Of a DNA stretch of 64,000 bases, positions 41,260 through 53,476 are shown piece after piece. Origin of the DNA: Acephala macrosclerotiorum (Eukaryota; Ascomycota; Leotiomycetes; Helotiales; Mollisiaceae); contig MU119326.1 of the NCBI GenBank assembly GCA_014904845.1, positions 5,018 to 69,017 of the forward strand, read 5' to 3'. The notes under the pieces were generated by a model. It saw nothing but the letters and a program-made list of their open reading frames with translations. It ran no database searches and was not told where the DNA came from. Numbering within the stretch: position 1 is the first letter of the stretch; each line of letters begins with the position of its first letter. The translations under genes were made by a program, and so were the position numbers.

Positions 41260-42620
41260 ATGAGTACCAATATTGATACCGCCGACGACAAGACCGGGTA
41301 AGCAAAGCCTTTGCGCAAAGTAAATTGGGCATATGCTAATGACGATTCAGCTCTTCCATCGCAAGTATCGAGATTTGTGGCGCAACCAGTGGCAGTCACC
41401 TTCGTATCGACGAAGTTACACGCGCAAATATTATGGCATGCCAAACTAACAAGCCTATCCTCCTCGAACCGATCGGCATTCCGGCTATCGCTGATGATAT
41501 CACCGATCCTCCTTCTATCGACGGCGAAAAGAGGGACGAGAAGCCAGATGCAACTGCATTAGTTGACAATATCATCAAGGAAAATCTCATTTTGGCTAAG
41601 GGACATTCTGACCTATTACTGTTACGCGACGACATGGCCAAATCTCTCGCGCAGGCTCAGATCCAGAACGCCGAGCCTGAGGTTCTGGTTGCTAGCCTAA
41701 TGAAGAACGGCAAACTTGAACTCAGAGCCAAGCCTGCAATTGGTACAGCTTTCCACCTCTTTCCAGAACTGCCAGTGGAGTTGAGGTTGCAGATTTGGGA
41801 GGCTGCTCGACCAGAAGGCCGGGTCATCAGGATTACACGAAGCAAGCACGAACCAGTTGACGAAAACGACGACCTGGATTATGAATGGTACACCAAGGCG
41901 AACGTCCCAGCCCTCCTCCATGCTTCTTCCGAGTCCCGCCGGGTCGCATTGCAATGGTGAGTGACCTGTCTCAAAATTTCCCGTTAGCCTCACCAATAAA
42001 GAGCTTAAACTAACTTGAAATTTGAATTCTTCAGGTACCAACTCTCTTTCGGCTTTGGACCACAGAATCAATCAACGATTTACTTCGACCACTCAAGAGA
42101 TTGGACCTATCTCCAATGCGTATGCTACAGCGCTCGGTGCCTCAACCCCATTACGGATTTGTCGGAAATTCCTAGCCCGCTTCCAGCTATCAAGCGTCTT
42201 GTCTACGAGTTTGACGACGTACACTGCTGTGGTCCGTTTCACAACATGTGGCGCAGATTTCCTAACGCCGAGCAGGCTACGATGTTAGACTCTAGCAGCG
42301 ATAACGGTCTTGGGTCTAGATGGGAGGCAGGAGCTGGGGCATTCAAGCCAAACAACAAAGTGTTCCTAACGCAGACGGTACTCTGGCCAGTTCCTTATGA
42401 AAGCCAGGATCTATTGACGGCATATACTGCGGCAACCGACAGCAATGTTTTGAAGAGTCTGACAGCTGTTGAGTACGATCCTGTGGTGGAGCGGGCAGAC
42501 GTGGCGAAAGGGTCCCACGGCATGCCCTTGCCGGAAGAATTGTTCGGACCAGATTCTATTCATCTCTATATCTGCCGCAACAACTTGTGTGTCATGAGGC
42601 CACCGGAGTTTATCTATTGA
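41260..42620 (+). CDS. 2EXR-domain protein, copy 2, intact
   Basis: Three exons (41260-41297, 41351-41956, 42035-42620) join in frame into 409 residues. The 2EXR domain begins FHLFPELPVELRLQIWEAAR and continues with GRVIRITRSKHEP, ALLHASSESRRVALQWYQLS and IYFDHSRDWTYLQC. The second intron falls inside QW-YQLSF, at the same place where copy 1 reads straight through. The C-terminal part (KRLVYEFDDVHCCGPFHNMW) is poorly conserved. There is no signal peptide or catalytic motif, and no function is established for the family. Copies 1 and 3 on either side are broken, so this is the only one likely to make protein. Confidence 0.85.
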
Positions 42621-43375
42621 GCATCCTCGTCACCTTCTCTCAACGGATCTTCTTTGTCTGTGGCGTCACGGTGCTGAGGGGTAGTAGAAGTTCGTTTACA
42701 CTACGAGAGCTTCACTCCAATCGATCTGCAAAACAGTGAAGGTTTGTCAAAACACCATGTAAATAGAATAAATAACGAACCTCACTCCGACATCTTTGCA
42801 TGAAGTAATTCGTCTTGTATAAGAGTGATCATGTTCGTGCTGATGTTACAGTATGTACCCCTGCGTGACGTTGGCAGTGAGCATGAGGACATCGACATTA
42901 GAAGGAAACGGAGACTTTACTGTGTACAACTTGGCGTTTAAGGCCTCACTTTCACGTGCAGGGCTCTCAATCTCCCATCAAGGCTACCTAGGAGATTGAA
43001 GATGCTAGCGTAGAGTGAGCTCAAAGCTAAGCGAATAAGTGGCCTTTATATTCTTTACGAGCCTTTTTTTGAGCAATTCTTTGCCTACATGCAAAGTACC
43101 ACAGTAACATCAACTATGCACTCAAACCTGAAGCGTGTGGGGCTTTTGCGTCGCGCAACAAGTCAACATCCACGAAGAAGTTCAGAATCAATAAGCATCA
43201 CGGAACATCAAGTCTTACTTCTAGAAATGATGCTAGGTAAGCAGCATTGCAAAACCGATGACAACAGGTCTACTAATGCAGGGTAGCGCCTCAACTTCGC
43301 CACAGATGTCTCCTCTGAGTCCTCTCTGAGCGATTGTTTTTAAAGTCTTAATATCAACTCCGAAAACACTCAATC
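42621..43375. other. Intergenic region
   Basis: No supported gene; the 65-codon frame at 43089 has no motif and may be a decayed N-terminus of the third 2EXR copy. Confidence 0.3.
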
Positions 43376-44179
43376 CAATGCTGGAACAGCCTCTGTCGAT
43401 ACCGCCGCCCTCCTCTCCCCACCAACAATCACCCCTCCTTTCTCGACCTCCCATCCTTTTCTCGACTTGCGCCTGAATTACGCCTCTAGGAAGCTACTCG
43501 CCCCGATATTCGAGTCCTAAAGATACCCAGTGGTCGTTTTCGGTACAATGGATTCTATGAGCCTTATTCGAAGGCAAAGGCCGGTACACTTTCGCGCTTG
43601 CTCCGAATCTTGGGAGGTCACACTACAATGGTATCAACTCTCTTTCAAGTTGAGTCGACATAGATGGCCAAGAATTTACTCCGACCATATAAGGGACTAG
43701 GCCTACTTCTAGTGCTTCAAGTGTCAAGGACGTAGAACTAGCACCACCTTAACCTACACTTGCCCTAACCGTGACGCCTGCACTTTGAAGTGCTTCTCAT
43801 CGACAATGTTTTTCAAGTGCATGGCTTCCGAGTTCTACGATACATCAGAATTATCTCACGATCCCTTCTGGGCCTTGTGGACTCGCCTCCCCAATGCTGG
43901 GGAAGTACTATTCGTCAAATCTCAAAAGGGCATCGGCCTTAGATCGGAAGCAAGTTTGATAGACCTCAAGAGCGCCAGCTGGATATCCGCGTATCTGGTA
44001 GCCCTATGGATTCGTGATCAAATTCTAGAAAATATAACGCTAATGGACGCTTATTAGGACAGCCCGGACTCTTTGGTAAAAGATTGGGGCAAGCCCAACG
44101 ATATCTTGAAGAAGGTTACAGCTGTGTAGTACGAGGACTCTATTATAATAGCTAATGAAAGCAATTCTGAGGAGGAGTA
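43376..44179 (+). pseudogene. 2EXR-domain gene, copy 3, degenerate
   Basis: Fragments in several frames match the other copies: FSTSHPFLDLRLNYASRKLL (like RLAPELRL), then DIRVLKIPSG, a region with YEPYSKAKAGTL, EVTLQWYQLSFKLS and an equivalent of IYFDHSRDW read as IYSDHIRD-stop. A 90-codon frame at 43785 (DPFWALWTRLPNAGEVLFVK) matches the C-terminal part HNMWRRFPNAEQATML of copy 2. Multiple stops and shifts leave no usable frame. Confidence 0.6.
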
Positions 44180-44524
44180 AATTTTTGAGGCAGCTTGCTT
44201 GTGTCGGAAAGTCGCCATGGCTGGCAAAGCAGATTTTCCGTTCGAGCCTACTCATTTTAAGAGAACCGCATAATCAGCGGCGGGAGTCAATCGATTAGGG
44301 GTACAAGAGGTCAACGGAAATTCAAACGACTTTGAACCTAGGATCGTGAGAGATCTATCTGTTGGGTAGCTAATGCTTTGCGAACCACTTCTACGCCTAC
44401 GCGGCTGGTTTTGTGGGATTAAAATAGAGACTGGAGGATATGCTTTTCGCAATGTTCGCACTGGCATTGTCTACATACGTTCCCCTCAATAAGTGATACT
44501 TCTCAAGTCCTGATACCAAGTGCT

Positions 44525-46681
44525 TTACACCAAGGTCACAGTTTGCGACTCTCCTGTAACTCCTTCTCCATCCATCAAACCCCAGACAAAACAATCTCCT
44601 ACAAGCTCCCAACTTTCCTCGTCTTTCTTTCTTAAAACAAAAGGCATACTTCCACCTTTCAACACGAATATTGCATCTCCATTCTCAATATTACTAGGCC
44701 CGGTCCCCAGAAACCCTTTCCCAGTAATCAAAAATCTTCTAAACATACACGCGCTCCAAACTGCATCTTCTACAGACCCAACACCATCGAACGGATTATA
44801 ATCCGTTGGATTTCCTCTGTCCCGTCCTTGATGTTTCGTACTGGTGTTCATTGGCCACCGCCATCTCCACCACGCAAAAACTCTTCTTAGATCTTCTGTT
44901 TCCATACGTCGGTATTCATCGCCTCCCGTTCTGTCCCTGGAGCCGATTGGCACAAGTTTGTCTGCTGGGAGACTGTCCGCGCATATGACGCGGAAAAAAG
45001 CATGCCATGGGTGGGAAGGGCAAGCGAGCTTGCAAGGATTGGGAGATTCGTTTTCGGTAGCGGCAGGGTGAATGTGTCTTGTGCCTGGATATGTTTGCTC
45101 AGGAAGTGATTCATAGTGTTCCCGAGCCATTTCTTGCCAAGCTTGGACGACAGAGCGAGAGGAGTCGAGGGATCTGATGAGAACATCTCCTATGTTTTGA
45201 ATCTTGTCGATATGATAGCCTTCTATTGAAAGAGCATTGTCCTGAAGCAAGCGAAGAGCAGGCCGGGTGTTATTGCAAGCGTTGTATAACTGTATTCGTC
45301 GGAGTCGATCCCATTCATTGGAAGCTGGTGGGACGTCGAATTGTGGAATCCAAGATGGCAATTCTTCAAGAATCTTGCTGTGTTGGTCCCGCAATATGCG
45401 CCGGTAGGTGTCTATTCCATAATCGCTGGTCGTGGTTTCTGGTTCTAGAGATGCTGCCCACTTGGGTAAAGCCGGGTAATTCCCGTTTCCCAGACTCCCT
45501 GCAAGAACTGACAAAGATTTTTCCACCTGCATGATTTTCAAGGTAATCTCTAAGAAGATTGGTCTTGAAATTATGGAATAATCAGCACGAATGGGTTCTT
45601 GGTCCCGCCAATCTGTGACCAGACCTAGAAGTCCGAAGATCTTGTCCCTACTATCTGTAGCTTTCCGTGACTTTGTCAACCAGATAAGTGGCAATAAGGT
45701 GGTTAAACCTCTTGCTCTAAACTTCTTTGTTGTCTCTAGCTCGAGGATGGTTCTGCTGAAATGCAAAAGTATCCCGAAGTCGAGCTCATTCAATTTGGCA
45801 AATCCACTCTTACAGCATCGATTCCGGTGCCATTCAAAATTCTCAGCAGCTTGGGCAAACATCGTCCACGGTGCGATTAGAGATCCAAATATGACTGTTA
45901 CCTTTGGTGGCAGGACGGTCTCTTGAACGACCCAGATTCTGTACCACCACGCCCGATGCATGATCCTATTCAGCATCGACACGACCGGTCGACGCACGGA
46001 GATCGTCCCTGTGATAAACATCTCAGATGGATGGATGTCGTTAGCCAACATCCGAATGAAAGCAAATGTCTCCATCGCGATATCGTCACCATCGTGATAC
46101 TTCATCATTTCTTCAAACCCAAGCTTGAACAACTTGCCGATATGCTGTTCGACTTTCTTGTTAAGCTTGACTATTACATCTTTTTCCGCAATGCCTCCAT
46201 CGAAGTGAAATGGCATCGGGTGCCGATCCAAGCTCATGTCTTTTGGCAGTTCCGGCTGGTAGTCGTCGAATCGAAATATCTCGTCTGACTCCTCCTGCTC
46301 TTTGCCGAGCCATATCAAAACCTCTGCTGTTTTGCCATAAATGGCATCCATGATCCCAACTTGCTGACTCCGCTCCGAGATATTATCCTGATTAATACAG
46401 ATAGCGTCAACCCAAAGTTTTCGAGTTATGGTCGGACATCGAAGGTGTCGCAATGCAGACTCGAGATTCTTGGTGACATTGAAGTGTTCCCCGTTGAGAA
46501 AGATGGGAAGTTTCTGGCTTGCATCACCCCACACATAACTTAGAGCCTCGTATACAGGGTTGCCATCGAGAGAGACAACGCTAAGCTGGCAATAAATATC
46601 GTCGCTGAAGTCACCAGGAAGCAGGGAGATCAATCTGATCTCGCGGACTTCATCGTTGAGAGGTTCATACAGCTGAGCCAT
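44525..46681 (-). CDS. HET-domain (heterokaryon incompatibility) protein
   Basis: A single exon of 718 codons. The N-terminal 200 residues are a HET domain: LNDEVREIRLISLLPGD, YEALSYVWGDASQKLPIF, VTKNLESALRHLR, KLWVDAICINQDNISERSQQ, MDAIYGKTAEVLIWLG. HET proteins can trigger growth arrest or death when different strains fuse, and the domain is known as the effector part. After it come MHRAWWYRIWVVQETVLPP and DSRDKIFGLLGLV, also usual for this subgroup. The C-terminal region (FLITGKGFLGTGPSNIENGD, FVWGLMDGE) is the standard tail. No NACHT or repeat sensor is fused. The frame is intact, so the gene may be active. Confidence 0.93.
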   Translation of the reverse strand: MAQLYEPLNDEVREIRLISLLPGDFSDDIYCQLSVVSLDGNPVYEALSYVWGDASQKLPIFLNGEHFNVTKNLESALRHLRCPTITRKLWVDAICINQDNISERSQQVGIMDAIYGKTAEVLIWLGKEQEESDEIFRFDDYQPELPKDMSLDRHPMPFHFDGGIAEKDVIVKLNKKVEQHIGKLFKLGFEEMMKYHDGDDIAMETFAFIRMLANDIHPSEMFITGTISVRRPVVSMLNRIMHRAWWYRIWVVQETVLPPKVTVIFGSLIAPWTMFAQAAENFEWHRNRCCKSGFAKLNELDFGILLHFSRTILELETTKKFRARGLTTLLPLIWLTKSRKATDSRDKIFGLLGLVTDWRDQEPIRADYSIISRPIFLEITLKIMQVEKSLSVLAGSLGNGNYPALPKWAASLEPETTTSDYGIDTYRRILRDQHSKILEELPSWIPQFDVPPASNEWDRLRRIQLYNACNNTRPALRLLQDNALSIEGYHIDKIQNIGDVLIRSLDSSRSVVQAWQEMAREHYESLPEQTYPGTRHIHPAATENESPNPCKLACPSHPWHAFFRVICADSLPADKLVPIGSRDRTGGDEYRRMETEDLRRVFAWWRWRWPMNTSTKHQGRDRGNPTDYNPFDGVGSVEDAVWSACMFRRFLITGKGFLGTGPSNIENGDAIFVLKGGSMPFVLRKKDEESWELVGDCFVWGLMDGEGVTGESQTVTLV

Positions 46682-48151
46682 TGCTTCACTTGTGAGTTAG
46701 GAAGGGGAAACATCGTTGAAACTTGATGATAGAGAGGAACAATCAGGTGTTTTTAGGATGAGGTTATGGTCAGGCGATGTCTAACCAATGAGAACTTGAG
46801 TTTCTGTGCGATGCAGTTGCTTTTCGATTAGTCAGCGGATAGTCCAGCCCCTTTTTCCAAAGCTCGCTAATTTGAGCAGGGGATGGTATCACGAGAGCTT
46901 CAGTTCAACTATTCAGCGGGTCTTTCTTGCACGAAGAATGACACCACATGGTGATATTATGCGAAAATAACTTTTTCCAGGTGTGCGACGGCAGCGGCAC
47001 GTAAATCTCCAAAGATTGAGATGGTGTTGAAGTTGAGAAGATACCCGAGAACGGAAAGCGCAAACAAGGCTGGAAAGGTTGTTCGAAGACAACCACGTGA
47101 ACGCGAACTTGCAATGACGAAGCCATAGCTTCAAGGAGAACGGGATGAGAAAACAGCCAACTCTAAACATGAGAGGAAAGGGCTTCGCAAGTGTAACCTA
47201 CGAAACCATTCTGGGGCAAGCATGTAAGTGTTCATAGTGACCGTGTGGAAGAGTATTCCATCTTTCTAAAATAATAAGAGAAGATAAAGAATTAGAAGGC
47301 TGAAACGCTAATCTAGAAAAGGTAGACATTGTTGCTAAGTTAAATGAGGTATTGTGAACAATGCGGTAGTGCTTGCCATCACAATGAATCTTGCCACCAC
47401 GAGCACTAGCCTAAACGAATGGCGGCCCAATTCATGTCCCTTGTGCCTCCAACCACCTCAAGCAGTAAAATTCCAACCACGTTACGCTTTTTACCTTTAC
47501 TCAACCATGTCCAAGACTATTGGACATATATGGGCAGCAAGACCACCACACCCTGTACTGAGGATACCAGATTTTACGTGAGCGGGAGGCCACTTTTAGC
47601 AAGCGATTCACAGATGAAGCGGATTCTCAATAGTAGCAACTATTCTGCAAGGCAGATACAACGGATTGGAAGGTAAGCTTTGGGCTCCAGGCCACAGCAT
47701 CGGTGGAAGAGTCTGAGTTTTCATTTAAGGAGGCTGTCAAGAGCTTCGCTAAGCTGGGTGTGAAGTTCACTGCTGAGTAGAGGTGAATAGCTCAGGTAGT
47801 AGAGTATCGTCGTGGACTAGGAATTGACCCTCGGCACAACTCTGGACTTGAGTAAGAGACTTTCAATCAAAAGAAATGAAAAAAGATATTATAAGCAAAA
47901 ACGTGAATAGTTTCAGGAGAGATAAAGCAGACTGAACGGCCGTGACTTTATTATCGACTCCCTACTCCCAACATTGGACGCCTCCGGGGGTGCCTTGTCG
48001 ATTCGCCTAGGTTGCATGCAAGCCACAAAACCGCTGACATGTTAAGCTCAGCCTCGCCGCCCACCACAATTTTCCTCTCACTTCTCTTTTCATCAAAAAC
48101 TTAACTAGGCACATCGACGGAAGCGGTCCGAGGGATGAAGAAGTGAGAAAT
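46682..48151. other. Intergenic region with a possible gene relic
   Basis: The stretch 47354-47785 (+) contains coding-like text in two frames (YAFYLYSTMSKTIG and FKEAVKSFAKLGVKFTAE before a stop) that could be a small broken gene. I cannot assign a family. The part just before 48152 is the promoter of the ULD gene. Confidence 0.3.
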
Positions 48152-50317
48152 ATGTCAGTAGGTTTCGGCTTTTCAGTCGGCGACTTCATCGCCGCCATCG
48201 AGCTGGTAGGTACCGTGGTTGATGCCTTACGTACTAGCGGTCAGGCTGGAAGCGACTACCGAGAACTTGTAGGGCAGCTTTTGAGCCTCGAGGCCGCGTT
48301 GATCCAAGTCAAGGATATTGAATTCGAAGAGAGTCAGTATGCGGAAGTGATAGCCCTTCGCCAAGCTGCTGCGCAATGCCGAAGAACGATAGATGCATTC
48401 TGGGAGGACGCAAAAAAGTACCAGCCAGCTCTTATCGGCACTAACTCAAGCTCAAAGATCAAGGATAGGTGGATGAAAATCAAATGGGCCGTATGCAAGA
48501 AGGACGACTTGGCAAAATTCAAGGCGGACTTGGTCGGGCACACGGAATCTATTCAGCTTTTGCTTATCACGGTGCAAATGTAAGTACCGCAGCCGCATCC
48601 AGACTCTTGTAACACGAAAATAACAAGATGGGCACAGGAAGAAGGCCGATATCCAAGACCAAAAACAAGAACAGAGACAGAAAAGTCTCGCTGGAAGAGT
48701 GCAGGAGGGATACTTCAACTGTATGCAGCGGCTCCTAATCGTCGTGAACCAGGGGAAGCAGCTCCTCGACACGACTTCGACGGTTCTGTGAGTTTTCAGT
48801 CACATCTGAACTTCGAAATCTGATTACTGCATCTGTAGCCGTATCAATATCAAAGTCTTTCAAATTATCTTACGACTGCAACAAATCATTACCGCGATGC
48901 CTAATCAAGTTGAGCATCAGCAACCGGTGTACATGATAGACGCCCTGGGCAAGACATGTCCATTTCACTTGGACTTTGTCCGCTCCGCAGAGGTGAGAGT
49001 ATTTCACGTGCGATAAGAACGCCGCGCTAATGGATGTTTAGGCTCTGGTGGCCGTCTTAAAAATCAACTTTAGGAAATACGGTAGTGGCGAAGAAAAGAT
49101 CGAAGAAGGGGAATTTGCGATTCAAGATGTTGCTACGAAGCGAGACATCGATTTGAAAAGAGACTGGGATCTATGCTTCTTTCCTGGGCAGCGAGTTCTG
49201 ATGAGCATCATTCTCAATCGAGCTTTAACCCATGATATAAAGTGCCCAAAATGCGATGCTCCTAGCTCAAGGAGTTTTCCTTTCCCTGATGATCCTGATA
49301 TTGAATGGTAAGATGATGTCCCCAAAAGTGGGGCGAGAACTGACAAATATACCCAGTTTGGTCTGCGGGCTTAAGTACAGACACATCGTTGGCGATGACA
49401 GCTTAGAGCTCGCGATGCCTAGAATCATGACAAGGACAAACAAACCCGAAATCGACAAGAATTACGATGACGACAATAAAACCATAGGAAAAGAAAAACA
49501 AGGATCACCAAGACCTCAGACATTTGGGCCGTCCCCGCCCAGGCTACCCACACCTACTCGAAATAAGAGGAGGGTTGAGGAAGAAGTCGAGAACTTCAGG
49601 CATGTGAGAATCCGCGGGCTCAGCCCCGAAGTGGATCTAGACGAACCCGCGGATAGCCCTGCTGGCAGAGCGGTTGTTGCCAGCACGGTTCTTACCAGTG
49701 CGGGTGATGGGAATACTGCTGCCATTGTGGCAGGCGCCCCTTATGCCAGTACTGCTGTTAACAGTGCTCCGATTAGCAGAGCCGCTAGTGTCAGCTCCGC
49801 TCCTACAAGTGCCCCGCAGGCCACCCCTCGTTACTTCCTGCCATGCGAATTTGCGGTTCTAGGATGCGAAATTTCGTTCAGAATCGGCGACCATGATGCT
49901 TGGATTGAGCACAGCATTTCCCACTTCGGGAAAATTGGCGCTCCCCCAAGAGCACTCTGCACACTCTGTGACCTTGACGAGGCCATCTTCGACTCGAAAG
50001 GTGGGAATAGAGCCTTGAACTGGAAGACGAGAATGAATCATATAGCAGAGCATTTCGAGGCTGGAATGAAACAGGACGATGTGCGACTTGACTTTTTCGT
50101 TCTCGAACATATGAGAGAGAATGATCTACTGAGCGAGGAAAACTTCGAGTGGATGATGAAGTATCCACAGAGGCCGCACTGTGACGGCTTGGTGAAGAAT
50201 GATTTCAAGACGCCGGAGATACTTAGGTGGAAGCCGAATGTAAAATTAGTCGAGACATATGATAAAAGGAAGGAAGACCGTGAGCGGCGTCGCGAGAGAG
50301 CTAGGAGGAAGAAATAG
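48152..50317 (+). CDS. Ubiquitin-like (ULD) domain protein with STAND-type N-terminus
   Basis: Five exons (48152-48579, 48638-48787, 48839-48992, 49042-49307, 49357-50317) keep frame through 652 residues. Residues 1-140 are the fungal helical N-terminal domain found on NLR-like proteins (FSVGDFIAAIELVGTVVDAL, YRELVGQLLSLEAALIQVKD). The ubiquitin-like domain lies near 225-310: VYMIDALGKTCPFHLDFVRS, EALVAVLKINFRKYG, GEFAIQDVATKRDIDLKRDW and FFPGQRVLMSIIL, then a CPKC pair. A disordered Pro/Ser/Ala-rich stretch leads to a Cys/His segment (CEFAVLGCEISF, HDAWIEHSISHFG, CTLCDLDEA, MNHIAEHFEAG) that resembles zinc fingers. The end is strongly basic (RERRRERARRKK). The family is common in leotiomycetes and relatives. 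The function is unknown, with an allorecognition link inferred only from the N-terminus. Confidence 0.85.
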
Positions 50318-50646
50318 AGGGGATATGGAAGGGCAAATATCTTCAATTCGTAGGGTTCATATCCTCAAAGGGATCATTCTGAGCCGATGCCTTCGACAAC
50401 TGAAATGATTCCTTGGATACCACAGTATTTTCAACTCATCCCAGAGCCCACGAAGATAACTAGCCGCTCGCCAAGCGATGTATAACAAGGGACTTAACAG
50501 ACACTCAATCAGGGCTCATTAGATTAGTAGGGAGATGGTGAAATCTTTCTTGCCAATCATACCTACTCTCATCATACAATCATTTCCCCAACGCCGGCAA
50601 TGCCCCAACCCCACCCTCTCATCTAACGCCAAAAAATGCCAAAGAA
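50318..50646. other. Convergent 3' region
   Basis: Lies between the ends of two converging genes; nothing else seen. Confidence 0.35.
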
Positions 50647-53225
50647 TCACTCATCCTTCGCCCAAGCATCTTTCCTCTTCGCCTGCTCCCGATGCAACTT
50701 CTTAAAGAACGCACTGCTCTCCCCTTTCTTCTTCCCCTTCAATTCCTTATTACGACTCCTGTTCTGCTCCATGTATGCCATATCCTGACCACCAGCCAGG
50801 TCACTAAGTGTACCAGCCGTTCTTCTGGCACCCTTCTTTTTCTTCATCAAGCTCTTCGAGCCGGTACCATCTCTGTCCACGCGATGAAACAAGTCATCTG
50901 TGTTTTCGTAGTCGTTGGAGATATCGGTTTCTAGGTGGATCATGACATGCTGAAGGAGTTCTCGTCGCTCGGCCGGGGTTGTGAAAGCCAAGTCTGGTAG
51001 AGACTCGATGCCTTGCAAGTGGGTGATGACTTTGAAAGCATAGCCTTGATCGACTAGGAAAGCTTGTCGCTTTGAAGAGTAGACCATTTCAGTTGTGTCC
51101 TTGGAGACGAGGGAATAGAAGAAGGCATTGAAACCTTCGTCATTCCTACGCTTGGCTCGGAGGATGCGACCTAATCTCTGAGCTTCTTGACGACGAGATC
51201 CGAAATGCGAAGAGATCTGGATGAGGCATGTAGCTTCAGGAAGATCAAGGGAGGTGTCCCCGATTTTGGACAAAAATAGTGTATTAATGTTCTCGTTGTG
51301 CTGGAAATTCTCGAGAATCCGAAGTCGTTCCGCATTGCTCGTCTCACCGTAGATGAACACTTTGCCAAGCTTCTGAGCATACATCTGAAGCGCGTAGACG
51401 TTATCTGAGAACACGATGATCTTGTCGCCACGCTTTTCATGATAATCGATGAGGAATTGACAAGCCTGGAACTTTCGAGGGTTCATGATCCAGAGCAAAG
51501 ACCTTTGCCGGCTGTCCTTCGTGAGATATTCCGTGTAAAATTCGGTCGTCATTGGACACCAAACCTCGGCACACTGGACCCTTGCGATGTGCCCTTGTTC
51601 GGCCAGCTCCATCCAATTGGCTTCGTATAGCTTAGGACCGATTAGAAAGTTCAAATCGCTAATCTTGTCATCCTCACGAAGAAGGGTGGCAGTTAACCCC
51701 AGCTTCGAATGCGTCTTGATGATAGATGTGACTCTTCTGAACATATGGGCAGGTGCAACGTGAACCTCATCCAGAATCATCAGACCCCATTCTCTAGATG
51801 TCAGGAAATCCATCATCTTTTGGGAGTCGTAGGACCGCTTGCCCTTTTGCGCAACCATGTTGTAGGTCGTGACGATGATACCGGTATTGCCAGTAAACTT
51901 TTCCTTGTTGTCGGAGGTGAACACAGCGATATCGTTGGGGTTAATATTCGACCACTTCAGGAACTCCTGCCGCCATTGAACGACGGACATTGAACTTGTG
52001 CAAAGAATGATAACGCCCTTCTTAATTGTACAAGCAGCGGTAATTCCAACCAAGGTCTTACCGGCGCCACAAGGAAGAACGATGAGACCACTCTTTGCTC
52101 TGCCATTACCGAACATTTTACTCAAACTTTTTTCTTGGTAATGTCTGATCTGGGCAGTAGGCTGCAAGTCGATTTCGAGGTTTGCATTAGCATCGTCATT
52201 TCGGAAATCATATTCCTCAAGGACAGGTAGGCCTAGCTCCAAGCATCGCTTCTGAATAGTTTCGACGGCATCGTCGGCAATCTGGAAAGCATGGACGGCG
52301 TCTTCCACATCATCGTCGTCATCGTCTTCATTCAGAGTCGCATATATATCCTCTTGACCCGCATTCTCGCCTTCTTGTGCTTTTGGCTTCTCTCCAGCTG
52401 TCGCCTGCTGCACTCCAGCGGCATTTTTGGTACCGGGAATGACTAACGCACCCATCTTCGGTGCTGCAGTAGTAGTGATATCCTCTGTTCCCTGGACTCG
52501 GAGAGGCCCAATGATCTCGTCTCTCAACAGTCGTTGCAACATCTCTGGATCTGAGCTCTCGATATAGTGCTTCGTGTGCTTCAACACCAGCTTCACCTTA
52601 CCATAGCTGTGCGTACAACCTGTGATGAACTCTCGAATACTATCCGGTACAGGGACTTTTGATAATCGATCCAGAACCCCAATGATATCTCTTGGATCCA
52701 GTCCCACAGACACAGCAGCATAGAGGCTGTGTGGCGTCAAGGAGTACTCGTGGAGGAATTGCGGCCGGGATTGCGGTTCAGCGACCGTCGTCAAGAAGTC
52801 CTGCGCCTGCGAAGCCAACGGCGAGAAGCTCTCGAGAATAATCCGCCCCTTCTGTGGATCAATCCATAACGGTCGATTCTCATGATCAGGCTTGAGTGAC
52901 AGGTAGGAGAAGTCGTTATTGCCAAACCAATGGCTCGCAGAATCTCTTCCCTGTACTGCGCTATGCTTCTTCGCCTGGTATTTCGAGACTGTGAGGCTCG
53001 CCTTGACATTCTTGACTGTCTCTGATTCAGGCTCGGTTTCTTCAGACTCGTACTCATCGCTGCTGTCGATGCTTCGAGGGGTGCCTGGGCCTGGAGTCGA
53101 GGCAAGAGAGCCTTTGCCTGCCTTGGTGTCGCCCTTGACGTCTATAGAGAATGTTAGTGATCATTAGTTGGGTGAGCAAAGCAAGGAAAGCCCATACTTG
53201 ATGAAGCCTTTCTTTTGACCGGCAT
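50647..53225 (-). CDS. SSL2: TFIIH DNA helicase XPB/Ssl2 (Rad25)
   Basis: Two exons (53225-53198, 53141-50647) encode 840 residues, near the usual family length. This is the 3'-5' DNA translocase of TFIIH, needed for promoter opening and nucleotide excision repair. The N-terminal XPB domain shows [20 protein letters not shown] and [17 protein letters not shown]. Helicase motifs are [12 protein letters not shown] (Walker A, near residue 365), [13 protein letters not shown] (DEVH), [14 protein letters not shown] (with the RED motif), and [14 protein letters not shown] (motif VI). The C-terminus is Lys-rich and disordered. The 28-base first exon codes for MPVKRKASS, a nuclear-type signal. It is divergent from the CHY zinc-finger gene. 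Confidence 0.96.
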
Positions 53226-53476
53226 CTTGACGGTCTGCTAGCAGATGATGCGGTGATAAAGAACAAAGAAGAAGAGTTGGAAGTTGAGGCTAAGATATGC
53301 ACAAGGCTGATGGAGTCATCAGGCGCTAGTCTCGATTGGCTGTAGATTCTAGCCTCGTCTATCGAAGCCGAGTCGCGTGAAATATTTCGGACGAATCAAC
53401 GAAGTCGAGAAAACACTCTCAAAACTCAGAGAATCCTCGAAGACGTGTTGTTTGCAAAGCGGAACACCCTGTTACC

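Noticed and set aside
47780..47850. tRNA-like text (TAGCTCAGGTAGTAGAG)
   Set aside because: The D-arm resembles a tRNA, but there is no good B-box and the acceptor ends do not pair.
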